DNA of 38,127 nucleotides from Candidatus Obscuribacterales bacterium (GTDB lineage Bacteria > Cyanobacteriota > Vampirovibrionia > Obscuribacterales > Obscuribacteraceae), in NCBI GenBank assembly GCA_031292355.1, contig JARLHI010000043.1, forward strand, positions 1-38,127, given 5' to 3'. The translations under genes and the position numbers were made by a program. Positions 1 to 10,100 of this stretch are shown piece by piece. Below the pieces are notes generated by a model. It saw only the letters and a list, made by a program, of their open reading frames with translations, made no database searches and had not been told where the DNA came from. How positions within the stretch are numbered: position 1 is the stretch's first letter; each line of letters opens with the position of its first letter.

Positions 1-891
1 GCAAAAAAGGACAGACCGAGCGCTCCGGATCTCGATGCCCCAGAAAAACCATACTTTCAGGACACTATTCAGGCGGCGGGAAAAGAGTGGAGTAAGGCAA
101 ATACTCTCAAAGAGTTGCGAGAGCTGAAAACCCATCTCTGGGACAACTATGACGACCGCATCGGGGTAGATGAGTACAAGAAGCTCGTGGGCTGGATGAA
201 GGACAAAGAACGATATGGCGAGCGCGATCGCCAGCAAAGTCCTGAAAAGGCCGCAGGACCAGAAAAAGAGAAAGACCATTTCGAATATAAAGGCGAGAAG
301 TACGACAAGGACACCGCGCCCGAGAAGCTTTTCGAGCTAACTGCAAAGTTGCGAGAGAAGGGCAATGAGAAGCTGCCCATCGAAGACTACCAAAAGCTTC
401 GAGGTTGGATGGAGCATGCCGATAGAGCCCGATGGTCGGGCGTTTTAGAGCGTGAGTTGGCTAATACGCACAAGCAATTTGAGCGGAGCAAAACCATGGA
501 CCAGCTCAAGGCCCAGGAGGGCGGACGGATGATAAACCCAATGCAGGAGAACTTTATGAGCCACCCTGTGATGGGGCTATTTATGCAGGGGGCCTCCATC
601 GCTAATGAGCTTGTCAAATGGATTCCACTCGATGACCGCAACAGGGACTTCATGAAAGAAGGCAGAGAGGCCCTGGATGCAGCCAAGGCCGACAAACTGC
701 AGGAGCATGTGCAACCGGGCAGGACTGAGGAGCAAAAAGAGCGCGACAAAGCATCGCTAGAAAAACTTGATCAGGCTCTTGAGCAAAACCAGGTCGGTCG
801 TGACAAGATCAACGAAGGCAAAAAGCGGAAGAAATGGGAACGCGATGACGAGGAATCCTGGGATAAGTACGACCCATGGGGGCGCTATTAA
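1..891 (+). CDS. C-terminal part of an unidentified protein preceding the coupling ATPase gene (5' end outside window)
   Basis: The frame is open from the first base, so this gene starts before the window. A TTG at 115 could be read as a start but the coding pattern clearly continues upstream of it. The visible 296 residues are very charged (Lys/Glu/Asp/Arg rich). They contain two copies of a roughly 40-residue motif, near residues 33-75 and 101-143, sharing the pattern L-x-E-L-x3-L ... (V/I)-x-(E/D)-Y-x-K-L-x-G-W-M. A short hydrophobic stretch (near 185-205) lies between charged regions. The stop codon directly abuts the ATG of the VirD4-like gene, so the two are co-transcribed and probably translationally coupled. 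A relaxase tail or a mobilisation accessory protein would fit this position, but no catalytic motif is visible, so the function is unassigned. Confidence 0.75.
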   Translation, partial: AKKDRPSAPDLDAPEKPYFQDTIQAAGKEWSKANTLKELRELKTHLWDNYDDRIGVDEYKKLVGWMKDKERYGERDRQQSPEKAAGPEKEKDHFEYKGEKYDKDTAPEKLFELTAKLREKGNEKLPIEDYQKLRGWMEHADRARWSGVLERELANTHKQFERSKTMDQLKAQEGGRMINPMQENFMSHPVMGLFMQGASIANELVKWIPLDDRNRDFMKEGREALDAAKADKLQEHVQPGRTEEQKERDKASLEKLDQALEQNQVGRDKINEGKKRKKWERDDEESWDKYDPWGRY

Positions 892-2892
892 ATGGCAGTG
901 CAGATCAAAGACTCCGGCATCGTTGAAACGAACGCCAAAGACTTTCCGATCCTGGCCGTCAACGTCCTGGACCGTCTCGGCTACAAAGTAGACAGAGCCA
1001 GCAAGCAGCTCGACCAGATTCTGGCAACTGAGCGCCTGGACGAGCAAATCGGCAAAGACTGGTGGCGGCAGGAATACCGGGTTGTTCTGCGCTGGCGCGT
1101 CGCGAGCTCGGGCGGCATGCTGGTCAACATTGAAATCGAAGAGCGCAAAGGCGGGGCGAGCGAGAATGACTGCCAGCGCCGTTGTGACCGTATTATGATG
1201 GAACTGCAAAACGACGCTGAGCGAGTTGAAGAAGCTAAGACTTACAAGGAAAAGAGCACTGTGTATGGCTCTGCGAGTTGGGGCACCGACCAGGACCTTG
1301 CCGCAAAAGGCTACTTTCAAAAAACGGCAGACGCCAAAAGGTTCATCATTGGCAGAACTCCGGACAATCAATACATTCAAGTGCCCGAATTTTGGACTCA
1401 CGCACATGCCATCGTCTGCGGGCGAACCGGGGTTGGAAAGTCCCGTGGGTTCTTCTTCCCGCAGCTAATCGAGCGTATTGCCACTAGCATGATCGTGACT
1501 GAGGCGACACCCGGATATGAAGACGGGGAGCTATATAAGCTTACTTCTGGGTGGAGAAAAATGGCCGGGCACAAGGTCTACTGCTTCAATCCATCGGACA
1601 TGAGCAGCTGCCGAATCAACCCGATTGACCGCATTAGACGGGCTCCAGAAGAAGAAAAAGCAAGCGTGGCTGAAAAGTTAGCTGACCTTGTGATCATGAA
1701 TGGAGAGAGCGCCGAAGCGCGAGGAGACCAGACCTGGAACCGGTCCGAGAAACTTTTACTAATCCCACTATTACTTCACGCGGCAGCCGGTGATCCTAAG
1801 CGAGGACACTTCGGAGCGCTCCGCTGGCTGCTTGCCGAAGGTCCGGACATACTGGCAAAAGTTCTAAAAGATAGTCCCTCGCGTGTCGCTCGTATGGAGT
1901 TCCAAGGCTGGATGCGGCTTGCTGGCGAAACCAATTTCAAGTATGGCGTCTTCTCAGGACTTGTCACCAAGCTTAATCCCTGGATGACAGACCAGATGAT
2001 TACGCTAACTGAAACCACAGACATCGACTTGGATGCTCTAGCTACACAGCTTTTTACGTTCTATCTAGCCGTGCCGAGTCGCTCAAAAGACAGCAAGCTA
2101 ATTGGATCTTTGATGATGAACTTCCTTCTCGATCACATTCTGGAAATCAGAGAAAGAATGAAATATCCGCTCACCATGCTGCTCGACGAGTTTACCAACT
2201 TCGGCAAAATCTCCGGTATTGGTGACACCCTTTCAATTATTCGTAAGAATAAAATCGGCTTGATACTAGGTTTTCAAAACTACGCGCAGCTAGAGCAGGT
2301 CTACAGTAAGCGCGAGGCTCAAATCATAATTGACATGCCTGCAACTCAAGTTTATTTCAAGCAGAAGAACTTCCAAGAAGCTCGCGATTTAAGCGAAGCT
2401 ATTGGACGCATGACTGTAGAAGAGGCAACTGTCGGTGATAGCGGGCGCGTCCAAGAAAGCATTCAGGGACGGCACCTAATTACTCCAGATGAATTGATTA
2501 GTCTCGATAGGCAGGTGATTGTCTTTACTGCCGATACAAAACCGCTCAAGCTGTCGCTTACAGATCCATTGGCCTATGAGCAGGCTCTGTCATATGACCC
2601 GCCAGCAAGAGAAAAACACAAAGTCTCAGAGTTCGTCAAAACACGTGGACAAGTTGAAGATACGCCTCCGGAGCCAACTCCCGCGCCCGTAAAAACAGAA
2701 GAGCCGAAGCCGCAGTCAGTGGTGAAAGTCGAAGAACCGAAAGAAGAAGAGAAAAAAACTCAAACACCGAAGCCCATGGAATCACCGCGAACTGACTCAA
2801 GATTGGACCGTGGCGCACGTCCTGAGAAACCGAAAACAGATGATAATGACAGGCGCCCTATACCAAAACAATCGCCTGATTATGATCCGTGA
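892..2892 (+). CDS. VirD4/TraG-like type IV coupling ATPase lacking N-terminal membrane helices
   Basis: 666 residues. Proteins of this family are hexameric ATPases that bring the relaxase-DNA complex to a conjugative channel. A Walker A motif (GRTGVGKS) lies near residues 177-184, and a Walker B stretch (LTMLLDEFTNFG) near 426-437. The region after Walker A and the part near 480-560 with conserved polar motifs match the VirD4/TraG core. Unlike classical VirD4, the first 150 residues have no transmembrane segment; they form a soluble alpha/beta-looking domain with two strand-rich stretches near 60-85. The last 90 residues are Pro/Lys/Glu-rich and look disordered. The ATG follows the preceding stop without a gap. 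The next gene encodes a two-TM protein that could supply the missing anchor. The family call is secure; the partner role is inferred. Confidence 0.9.
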   Translation: MAVQIKDSGIVETNAKDFPILAVNVLDRLGYKVDRASKQLDQILATERLDEQIGKDWWRQEYRVVLRWRVASSGGMLVNIEIEERKGGASENDCQRRCDRIMMELQNDAERVEEAKTYKEKSTVYGSASWGTDQDLAAKGYFQKTADAKRFIIGRTPDNQYIQVPEFWTHAHAIVCGRTGVGKSRGFFFPQLIERIATSMIVTEATPGYEDGELYKLTSGWRKMAGHKVYCFNPSDMSSCRINPIDRIRRAPEEEKASVAEKLADLVIMNGESAEARGDQTWNRSEKLLLIPLLLHAAAGDPKRGHFGALRWLLAEGPDILAKVLKDSPSRVARMEFQGWMRLAGETNFKYGVFSGLVTKLNPWMTDQMITLTETTDIDLDALATQLFTFYLAVPSRSKDSKLIGSLMMNFLLDHILEIRERMKYPLTMLLDEFTNFGKISGIGDTLSIIRKNKIGLILGFQNYAQLEQVYSKREAQIIIDMPATQVYFKQKNFQEARDLSEAIGRMTVEEATVGDSGRVQESIQGRHLITPDELISLDRQVIVFTADTKPLKLSLTDPLAYEQALSYDPPAREKHKVSEFVKTRGQVEDTPPEPTPAPVKTEEPKPQSVVKVEEPKEEEKKTQTPKPMESPRTDSRLDRGARPEKPKTDDNDRRPIPKQSPDYDP

Positions 2893-2940
2893 GGTATTTA
2901 TGTGCCAGTTTCTAAAACAGTTAAATGAGGACAGAACCTG

Positions 2941-3612
2941 ATGGGCGTAGGAATTGTCGTTGCGATTGTGACCTTCTTCGTGGTGGGAGCGGTGACTGGT
3001 GTATGTGTGCTTCAAACGCCAGCCACAGGCACTATGGAAGGCCTGTTAACGGCAATTTGCGTATCGTATCCGTTTTTTTATCACGCTAGCGTAAAGCGTT
3101 ATAACTTTTTGCATCCGGTGCCGAGACGCTACAAAGTGCCGGTAAAACAGGCTTTTGGAAAGATCCGAAAACACCTTGACGAAAAAACTTACAACTTTGG
3201 CGACAAGTGGAATGTTCCAACAGCCGACACGTTAGAACGCAGAATCAATGCCACGATTAGGTATACAGACGAAGAGTCTCATATGGAAGGTAGCTCAGTT
3301 AATAACCTTCACACAAAGACAGAACGCAAACAGCGTTTTATTGTGATGGATATTCAGTTCAAAGAAGAGCCCAACGACACAGTTGTAGTGCAGTTTGATT
3401 TCAAGCCAGAAGTTGAAGGAGCAAATTGGGCAGCATGCGATCATGTCATAAAGGGCATGGTGAGCGACACTGAGGCTTTGTTGGGTCCTGGTACTGACGC
3501 CGGCAACGCAGCCGAGACAACTCTGCCGGCACCGCCTTGGTGGGTCATCGGAGTGGCTGCTTGCAACCTTCTTGTGCTTTTCGGTGATATTAAGACGGCG
3601 GTGTTCAAGTAA
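2941..3612 (+). CDS. Two-TM membrane protein, candidate partner of the coupling ATPase
   Basis: 223 residues, preceded by a GAGGA ribosome site. The first 50 residues form one or two hydrophobic helices, and a last hydrophobic helix sits near 198-218. Between them is a soluble domain with paired strands (around RFIVMDIQF and TVVVQFDFK) followed by a helix. The order helix, strand, strand, helix resembles that in the N-terminal domain of the upstream coupling ATPase, which suggests related folds. I do not recognise the family by name. The gene ends in a TAATG overlap with the next gene, so the set is an operon. It may anchor the coupling ATPase to the membrane, which is inference from order and topology. 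Confidence 0.75.
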   Translation: MGVGIVVAIVTFFVVGAVTGVCVLQTPATGTMEGLLTAICVSYPFFYHASVKRYNFLHPVPRRYKVPVKQAFGKIRKHLDEKTYNFGDKWNVPTADTLERRINATIRYTDEESHMEGSSVNNLHTKTERKQRFIVMDIQFKEEPNDTVVVQFDFKPEVEGANWAACDHVIKGMVSDTEALLGPGTDAGNAAETTLPAPPWWVIGVAACNLLVLFGDIKTAVFK

Positions 3613-4940
3613 TGACTGAAGAAGAAATACTTGCCCGTGCATACTTCGTCATGGGCAAAGAAGCCGGAACATCCATGGAAGTAATAACCGAACGCTACAA
3701 GCGCCTGGCTATGGTTTGGCACTCTGACCGCTTTCCTAAAGCTGAAGCCAAAGCCGAAGCCGAAGAGGAAATGAAGAAGATCAATAATGCGCGCGATGAT
3801 CTGAAAAAGCACTTTGCAAGCAATCACAAAGCCACTGGCTATTGCGCTTGCAGACCGGGTGCTGCCACAGATAAACCACGTGAGCGGGCTGGAACTGGGC
3901 AAGCTCCTGGGCCTGGCAAACGGAGAACAACACAAGAAAATAACACCGAAGAGGCCGAAGCACGCAGGCGCAACGACGAGCGTGCGCGGCGCGCAGCCGA
4001 AGACGAAGCAGCAGCCAAGGCAAAGCAAGCTGCCGCCAATGCACAACGAGCAACTAGTGAGCAATCCGCTCAGTCTGCTCTGGAACAAACGAAATTGGCA
4101 GCCGATGAAAAGCTTCGCTGGAAAATAAGTATTGGCATTATTGTTGCCTGGGTCTGTTTGAATGCATTTGGTGCTTTCAGCATGAATGCAAAATCGTGGT
4201 GGCATGACTTTTCTTGGAAATGGGAGCGCGATCATGCACCCACTCCTCCAGCCCAAATAAATCCTCAAACCAGCACTCCGGACACTGTCTCGCCGTATAA
4301 CAAGTTTCCTGGCGGCGGTCAAAATACCTGGCAGCAACAGCAGGATGCCGATCAAAAGCGTCGAGATGAGCAAGCCGAAAGTCAGAAGAAACAAGACATC
4401 TATAACACTAGAGCGGCTATCGACCGATATCAAAAGACGATTGTGCACTGCACGTCAGAGATTGCAAAAGTGGATGCACAATTAGCAGACCCGTCTGTCA
4501 GCGATTATGAGAAACGCAAATCAAGTAGCTTTGCGGATGCGCAACGAGGTTATCTTGCAGAGGCCCAGGGCAACTTGGCGGAAGCTCAAAAACGCTTTAC
4601 TGAATTAACCGGAAGACCAGGATCCGAAGCAAATACAACCGACTGGTCACCAACTGCGTCGCCGACTGTAAGGAATTTGGGTTTGCCACTAAATGAAACA
4701 AACTTTACGAGTCCAACTCCGCCACCTGTTGTGACACCATCAAATTTATTCACGACCCCATCACCGTCGACTCAGTCACAGCCATGGAAGCCAAGTTACT
4801 TGCAAAGTCCAACTACGATAGCGCCGTTCAATCCGCCCAGTTCTGCTCAATCAATCAGCCCTTATATAGACAAAACCAACCCGATTTTCAAACAGAGGAC
4901 ACCCAATTTGTTTGACAAGGCTGGTGAGCAAAACCCGTGA
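3612..4940 (+). CDS. Membrane protein with degenerate J-domain, coiled coils and Pro-rich tail
   Basis: 442 residues. Residues 1-75 resemble a DnaJ J-domain: a helix II with YKRLAMVWH and an acidic/Lys-rich helix III. The diagnostic HPD tripeptide is HSD here (residues 37-39), which in characterised J-proteins weakens or abolishes stimulation of Hsp70. A CxC pair follows near residue 81. Residues 95-170 are Ala/Glu/Arg/Lys rich and probably coiled coil. One transmembrane helix lies near 172-192, then a further coiled coil near 245-335, then a low-complexity Pro/Thr/Ser tail. The ATG overlaps the previous stop (TAATG). The next gene is on the other strand, so this ends the mobilisation operon. 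Proposed role: scaffold or assembly factor of the transfer apparatus (inference). Confidence 0.8.
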   Translation: MTEEEILARAYFVMGKEAGTSMEVITERYKRLAMVWHSDRFPKAEAKAEAEEEMKKINNARDDLKKHFASNHKATGYCACRPGAATDKPRERAGTGQAPGPGKRRTTQENNTEEAEARRRNDERARRAAEDEAAAKAKQAAANAQRATSEQSAQSALEQTKLAADEKLRWKISIGIIVAWVCLNAFGAFSMNAKSWWHDFSWKWERDHAPTPPAQINPQTSTPDTVSPYNKFPGGGQNTWQQQQDADQKRRDEQAESQKKQDIYNTRAAIDRYQKTIVHCTSEIAKVDAQLADPSVSDYEKRKSSSFADAQRGYLAEAQGNLAEAQKRFTELTGRPGSEANTTDWSPTASPTVRNLGLPLNETNFTSPTPPPVVTPSNLFTTPSPSTQSQPWKPSYLQSPTTIAPFNPPSSAQSISPYIDKTNPIFKQRTPNLFDKAGEQNP

Positions 4941-5045
4941 CTCCAGCTGTGAATTGGCGAATTAAATTTCCTCTTGTGCGTCTTTAAATTACCAAAAATA
5001 ATCCGCCAAACTTTTAGCTGATAACCAAATCTTCCGTAGTAGCAA

Positions 5046-7166
5046 TCAACTTCGAAGCATTCTAAGGCCGCTTGCAATAACTATGAATTCGCTGATTTCA
5101 TGACCTAAAACTGCGACTGGAAGGGATAGTAGCCCGGCTATTGCTCCGATCACCAACATTGTGATAACAAAGGCAGAAAGAGCCAAATTCTGATTAATGA
5201 CATTTTTGTTTCGTTGCGCGAGCTGTATGGCGTAAGCCAGTTTTCGCAAGTCGTCAGCCATGAGGGCTACATCCGCAGTCTCTATAGCAACGTCGCTGCC
5301 GACAGCTCCCATAGCTACACCGACGGTAGCCTCAGCTAGTGCGGGAGCATCATTCACACCATCTCCAACCATCAAAACGCCGGAATATTTTCCTACAAGT
5401 CCGCGGATTTGAGTTACCTTATCGTCAGGCTTCAACTCTGCAAATACTTCATCAATTCCAACTTCTTTTGCAATTGCATGGGCTGTTCTGTTGTTATCGC
5501 CGGTCAGCATAACAATGTGCTTTATGCCTGCGGCTCTCAGGGACTCGATGGCTTCACGGGCCTCTGGACGAATACGATCCCGAATTGCGAAGAGTGCCCA
5601 GACAGAATTATCATCACCAAATAAAATCACCGTTTTGCCTTCGGATTGCCAGTCCTCGATTCGCTTTCTGAAGTCATCTGTCACAGTGTTTCCGAAGAAC
5701 TGGGGACTGCCGACCTTAACGGGTATCCCTTCATAGACGGCACGAGCGCCAGCCCCGGAGGTGGATTGAAAATCGCTAACTGAATTGACTGGAATTTCTT
5801 TCTGCGAGACATAACGAACTACTGCTTCAGCAAGCGGATGTTGGCTTCTTTGTTCTATCCCTGCCGACATTGCTAATATGTCCCGTTCGCTTCTCTTGGT
5901 ATTAGGCACCATCTCAAAGTCAGTCACTTCTGGTCGACCAATCGTGATTGTGCCCGTCTTATCGAGGGCAACCGCTTGCACCTTGCCTAATTCCTCAACA
6001 TAAATTCCGCCTTTAATAAGCACTCCTTGTCTTGCCGCAGTACCTAGCGTAGCTACGAGGGTAATCGGAATTGAGATCACTAGGGCACAGGGAGCGGCAG
6101 CAACTAGAAACACGGTGGCCCGAGTCAGCCAGGTCATCCACGCTAACCCAAAGATCAGTGGTGGCAAAATGGCCACGGCGATTCCTGCGACCAGCACTAA
6201 AGGACTATAGATTTCACCGAATTTCTCGATGAACCGCTGATTCTTACCTTTTCTTTCTTGGGCTTCTTCCACCATCTGAATTATTCGCGCAATGGTGTTT
6301 TCAGCAAACGTTTTCGTTGCACGAACGTCCAATGCCCCTTCGGCATTTATGCTTCCCGCAAATACTTTGCTGCCCTCGCTTTTTGCAACTGGCATGCTTT
6401 CGCCTGTAACAGGGGCTTCATTTATTGATGACGAGCCTGCAATTACTTCTCCGTCTGTGGCTAATGACTCACCCGGGCGCACAATGAAAATGTCACCCAC
6501 TTTGAGTTCTTCTACGGGTATTTCAAGCTCGACGCCATCGCGAATTACAAGAGCGACTTTTGGAACAAGCTTCATCAAGGCACGGACGGCGGCTCGGGTC
6601 TTTTCTTCGGTATATCCTTCGGCAGCCTCAGAAATTGAATAGAGAAATACAAGCATAGCCGCTTCGGCAGACTCGCCCAACACCAAGGCAGTTAGGGCTG
6701 CGACTGTCATAAGCAGCTCTATATTGATCTTGCGCTCGTGAATTAACTCTTCCAGAGCTTCACGGCCAAAGTAGTAGCCGCCAATGGCAACACTGGCAAT
6801 GTAGAGTGCCAGAGAAAACCCTTCCGCTATACCCAGTTTGCTACCAATCCAGCCCAAAGCCAGTGTTACTCCGGATATCAAGGCGAAGAGGACTTTCTTG
6901 TTTTGCCAGAACTTCTCTGGTGCCTCATTTTCCGCACTTTCTTTGAGAGGAAATCCGAGGTCACTGAGAACTTTTGCTAAAGATTCGGACGACACGCGCT
7001 CGGGTTCGAAAGTAATCATCACTTTGGAAGTGAGTGGAGATACTTTTACATGCCGGACACCGGGTTGTTTTCCGAGTTCACGTTCAATTTTTGCTACCTC
7101 GTTTTCGCAATCTACATTGCGGACGTAGTATGTCTGCTCTTGGGTCTTACCGAGTTCTTCAGTCAT
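5046..7166 (-). CDS. P1B-type ATPase exporting divalent heavy metal (Zn/Cd/Co class)
   Basis: 706 residues. It pumps metal ions from the cytosol using ATP. Residues 10-75 form an HMA ferredoxin-like domain in which the usual GMDCxxC site is replaced by NVDCENE, with a single Cys20. The membrane-metal motif is APC near residue 355 rather than CPC or SPC. The phosphorylation site DKTGT is near 400, followed by the SQHPLAEA histidine-proline motif and GDGVNDAPA. The last helix carries HEISE, close to the HEG-type motif of P1B-4 pumps rather than the Lys/Asp pair of ZntA. So the substrate is a divalent metal, but Co, Zn or Cd cannot be separated. Its ATG overlaps the czcA stop (ATGA), and it is the last gene of the cmtR-czcCBA operon. 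It supplies the cytosol-to-periplasm step. Confidence 0.9.
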   Translation of the reverse strand: MTEELGKTQEQTYYVRNVDCENEVAKIERELGKQPGVRHVKVSPLTSKVMITFEPERVSSESLAKVLSDLGFPLKESAENEAPEKFWQNKKVLFALISGVTLALGWIGSKLGIAEGFSLALYIASVAIGGYYFGREALEELIHERKINIELLMTVAALTALVLGESAEAAMLVFLYSISEAAEGYTEEKTRAAVRALMKLVPKVALVIRDGVELEIPVEELKVGDIFIVRPGESLATDGEVIAGSSSINEAPVTGESMPVAKSEGSKVFAGSINAEGALDVRATKTFAENTIARIIQMVEEAQERKGKNQRFIEKFGEIYSPLVLVAGIAVAILPPLIFGLAWMTWLTRATVFLVAAAPCALVISIPITLVATLGTAARQGVLIKGGIYVEELGKVQAVALDKTGTITIGRPEVTDFEMVPNTKRSERDILAMSAGIEQRSQHPLAEAVVRYVSQKEIPVNSVSDFQSTSGAGARAVYEGIPVKVGSPQFFGNTVTDDFRKRIEDWQSEGKTVILFGDDNSVWALFAIRDRIRPEAREAIESLRAAGIKHIVMLTGDNNRTAHAIAKEVGIDEVFAELKPDDKVTQIRGLVGKYSGVLMVGDGVNDAPALAEATVGVAMGAVGSDVAIETADVALMADDLRKLAYAIQLAQRNKNVINQNLALSAFVITMLVIGAIAGLLSLPVAVLGHEISEFIVIASGLRMLRS

Positions 7167-10100
7167 GAATCTACTCCCACAGCTTCTGTAGCATAGTTAC
7201 GTTTATGTTCTCTGTTAGCCACGGAGCGGTCTCCAAAGAGGGTGAATAATGCAGGTATCACCACAAGGGTCAGAGTTGTTGAACTGAAGAGCCCGCCAAA
7301 CACCACTATGGCTAGGGGCTGCAGGATCTCCTTACCGGCACCAGAACCAATCATCAGCGGTACCATAGCAAGAGCTGCAGTCAAAGCAGTCATTAGTACT
7401 GGTGAAAGACGCTCTAACGAGCCCTCGCGAATGGCGGTTTCGAATTCAGCACCACTCGCAGTCATCTGATTGTATGTTGTGACTAAGATGATGCCGTTTC
7501 GACAGGCGACACCAAACAAGGTTATGAAACCAATCAGTGAGGCAACCGACAAGACTCCTCCGCCCAGGAACACAGCTAGAATTCCACCGATTAAGGCTAA
7601 AGGCAGATTTGCTAAAACCAGAATGGTTGAGCGAATTGATTCGACCGCTAGATGCACTAAAAACGCCACTGCCAGAAGTGCTACGACTCCAAAGATCATG
7701 AGTTCCTGACTGGCTCTCTGTTGCGCCTCAAACTGGCCGCCGTAAGAGACATAGTAGCCCGTAGGTAACGCTACATGCTCTGAGATTTCTTTCTTAACAT
7801 CAGCTACAACAGAGCCTATATCACGGTCGGCGGTATTTGCGGAAACCACAATCCTGCGAGACACGTGCTGACGATTGATAGTGTTCGGTCCTTCATTTTC
7901 GGTGAGAGTGGCAATTGCAGAAAGCGGAATCTTTGTCCCAACGGGAGTGTCGATGAGAAGCTCACCGATAGTTTCAACATTATTGCGAGCACTGGGAGTC
8001 AACCAGACAACCAGATTGAAGAGGCGTTGGTCTTCCAGTACCTGAGAGACGGCTCTGCCATTGAGAGCCGTTTCAACGGTTTCTGCCAGCGCCCCTACTG
8101 TAAGACCATAACGAGAAGCCTTTTCGCGATTGAATAGAACAGAGATTTGCGGCACTGGCACTTGTGGCTCCACCTGCAAATCGACAATTCCAGGTACTTT
8201 AACAATGGCAGAGGAGATTTCCTCAGCTTTGGCGTGCAGTATGTTTAAGTCGGGGCCAAAAACCTTTATCGCTAACGCTGCACGAGTTCCGGAAACTGTC
8301 TCATCGATTCGATTAGAGATGAACCCCCCTACAATCGTTACAACTCCCGGATAGCGTTCTAGCTCGTTTCGAATGATGTCTAGCACTTTTGCGCGATTGA
8401 CGTTCTTCTCTGCGATCTGCAAATCAAGTTCTCCAAAGGTGACAACGCCGGCATCGTCATCGCCTAAAGCTCTACCAGCTCGAAATTGTGCTGTTTCAAT
8501 TTCCGGATGTTTCAGCAAGGCTACTTCAATTGCTTTACCAATCTCTTGAGTTGACGCAAGGGACGCACCTGGCAGTTGATTGAGTGCAATAACTAAGCTG
8601 CGCTCTTGGAACTCAGGCAGAAATGTACTACCAAGAAATGGAATTAGGGCAAGCGATGCAATTAGAGCGGCAGTCGAGATGAGCAGAATGAGGCTTGGTG
8701 TTTTCATGGAAAATGACAGGATCGGTTTATAAGCAGTTTTGACTTGGCGAACTAACCAAGTTTCCTCTTGGGGAAGCGGCCGATTTGCCAAAAGCAAATA
8801 ACAAAGCGCAGGTGTCACGGTGAGTGCCACCAGCAGCGATGCCATGGTTGATAAAATATAAGCCATGCCCAAAGGTGTAAAAATACGTCCTTCCACCCCA
8901 GACAAAGTGAAGATTGGAGCAACGACGATACAGACAATGATTGTTGCCAAGACAACCGAACTGCGGATCTGAACAGACGCATCAAAAACCACCTTCGCTG
9001 GTGGTTGTGCAGCTGCACCAAGAGCATTGTTTTCTCTCAGTCGGCGATAAACATTTTCTGCATCTATGATGGCATCATCGATAATGCCGCCGAGCGCTAT
9101 CGCTAATCCACCAAGGGTCATTGTATTCAGTCCGACGCCGAGCCAATTAAGAACCACCAGTCCAAGCACGATAGACAGCGGCAAGGCTGTAAGAGTAATG
9201 GCCACCGTGCGCCAATTACCAAGGAAAAGAATGACGATGATACTAACGATAATTGCTCCGTCTCGAAGCGCTTCTACTACATTCTCTACAGACTTTTGAA
9301 TGAAATCCTCTTGGCGAAAGGTCGTAACTACTTTCACATCTTTGGGAAGTGTCTTCTTAATATCGGTCATGGCAGCTTCAACAGCTCTGGTCACCGACGG
9401 CGTATCGGTAAACGGTGAGCGCGTGACTGTAACAATTACTGCATCGTGTCCTGCAAAAGACCCATCCCCACGCTTGACGCCGGACCCGATTTTGATATCC
9501 GCCACATCCGAGAGCCTGACGGGGATCCCACCAGGACGAGATACAACAGCTGAATTTCCCAGATCGATCGTACTGTGCGTTCGACCCATGCCACGCACAA
9601 GACGTTCGCGATCAGGGGTGAGCAGGAATCCACCCGGAACGTTTAAATTGGCTCCCTTACCCGCTTCAGTTACTTGAGCCAAAGTTACGTTGAACTGCTT
9701 CAATTTGTCGGCGTGAACTAATATTTGATACTGGCGTTCACCCCCACCTAAGACCAACACTCTTGTTACGCCTGGAATTGACAGAAGTCTGTTTCTTATC
9801 TGCCAGTTGGCAATGGTGGCGACATCCAACAATGTTGTTCGCTGAGACAGTGGCACTGTACTGTCTACAGTAAAAGCATATTTAACGACATCACCCACTG
9901 GATTGCTGATTGGTGATAGCAAAGGTGGATTCACACCCTGAGGTAGACGTGGAGCAACTTGCTGTACTTTTTCAGTAACTAATTGACGAGCACGATACAC
10001 ATCGGTCTGTCCCTCAAAGATCACTGTCAAAACGGAAAGTCCTATGGCGGAACTGGAACGGATATCGACAACGCCTGGTGTACCATTTAAGGAACTCTCC

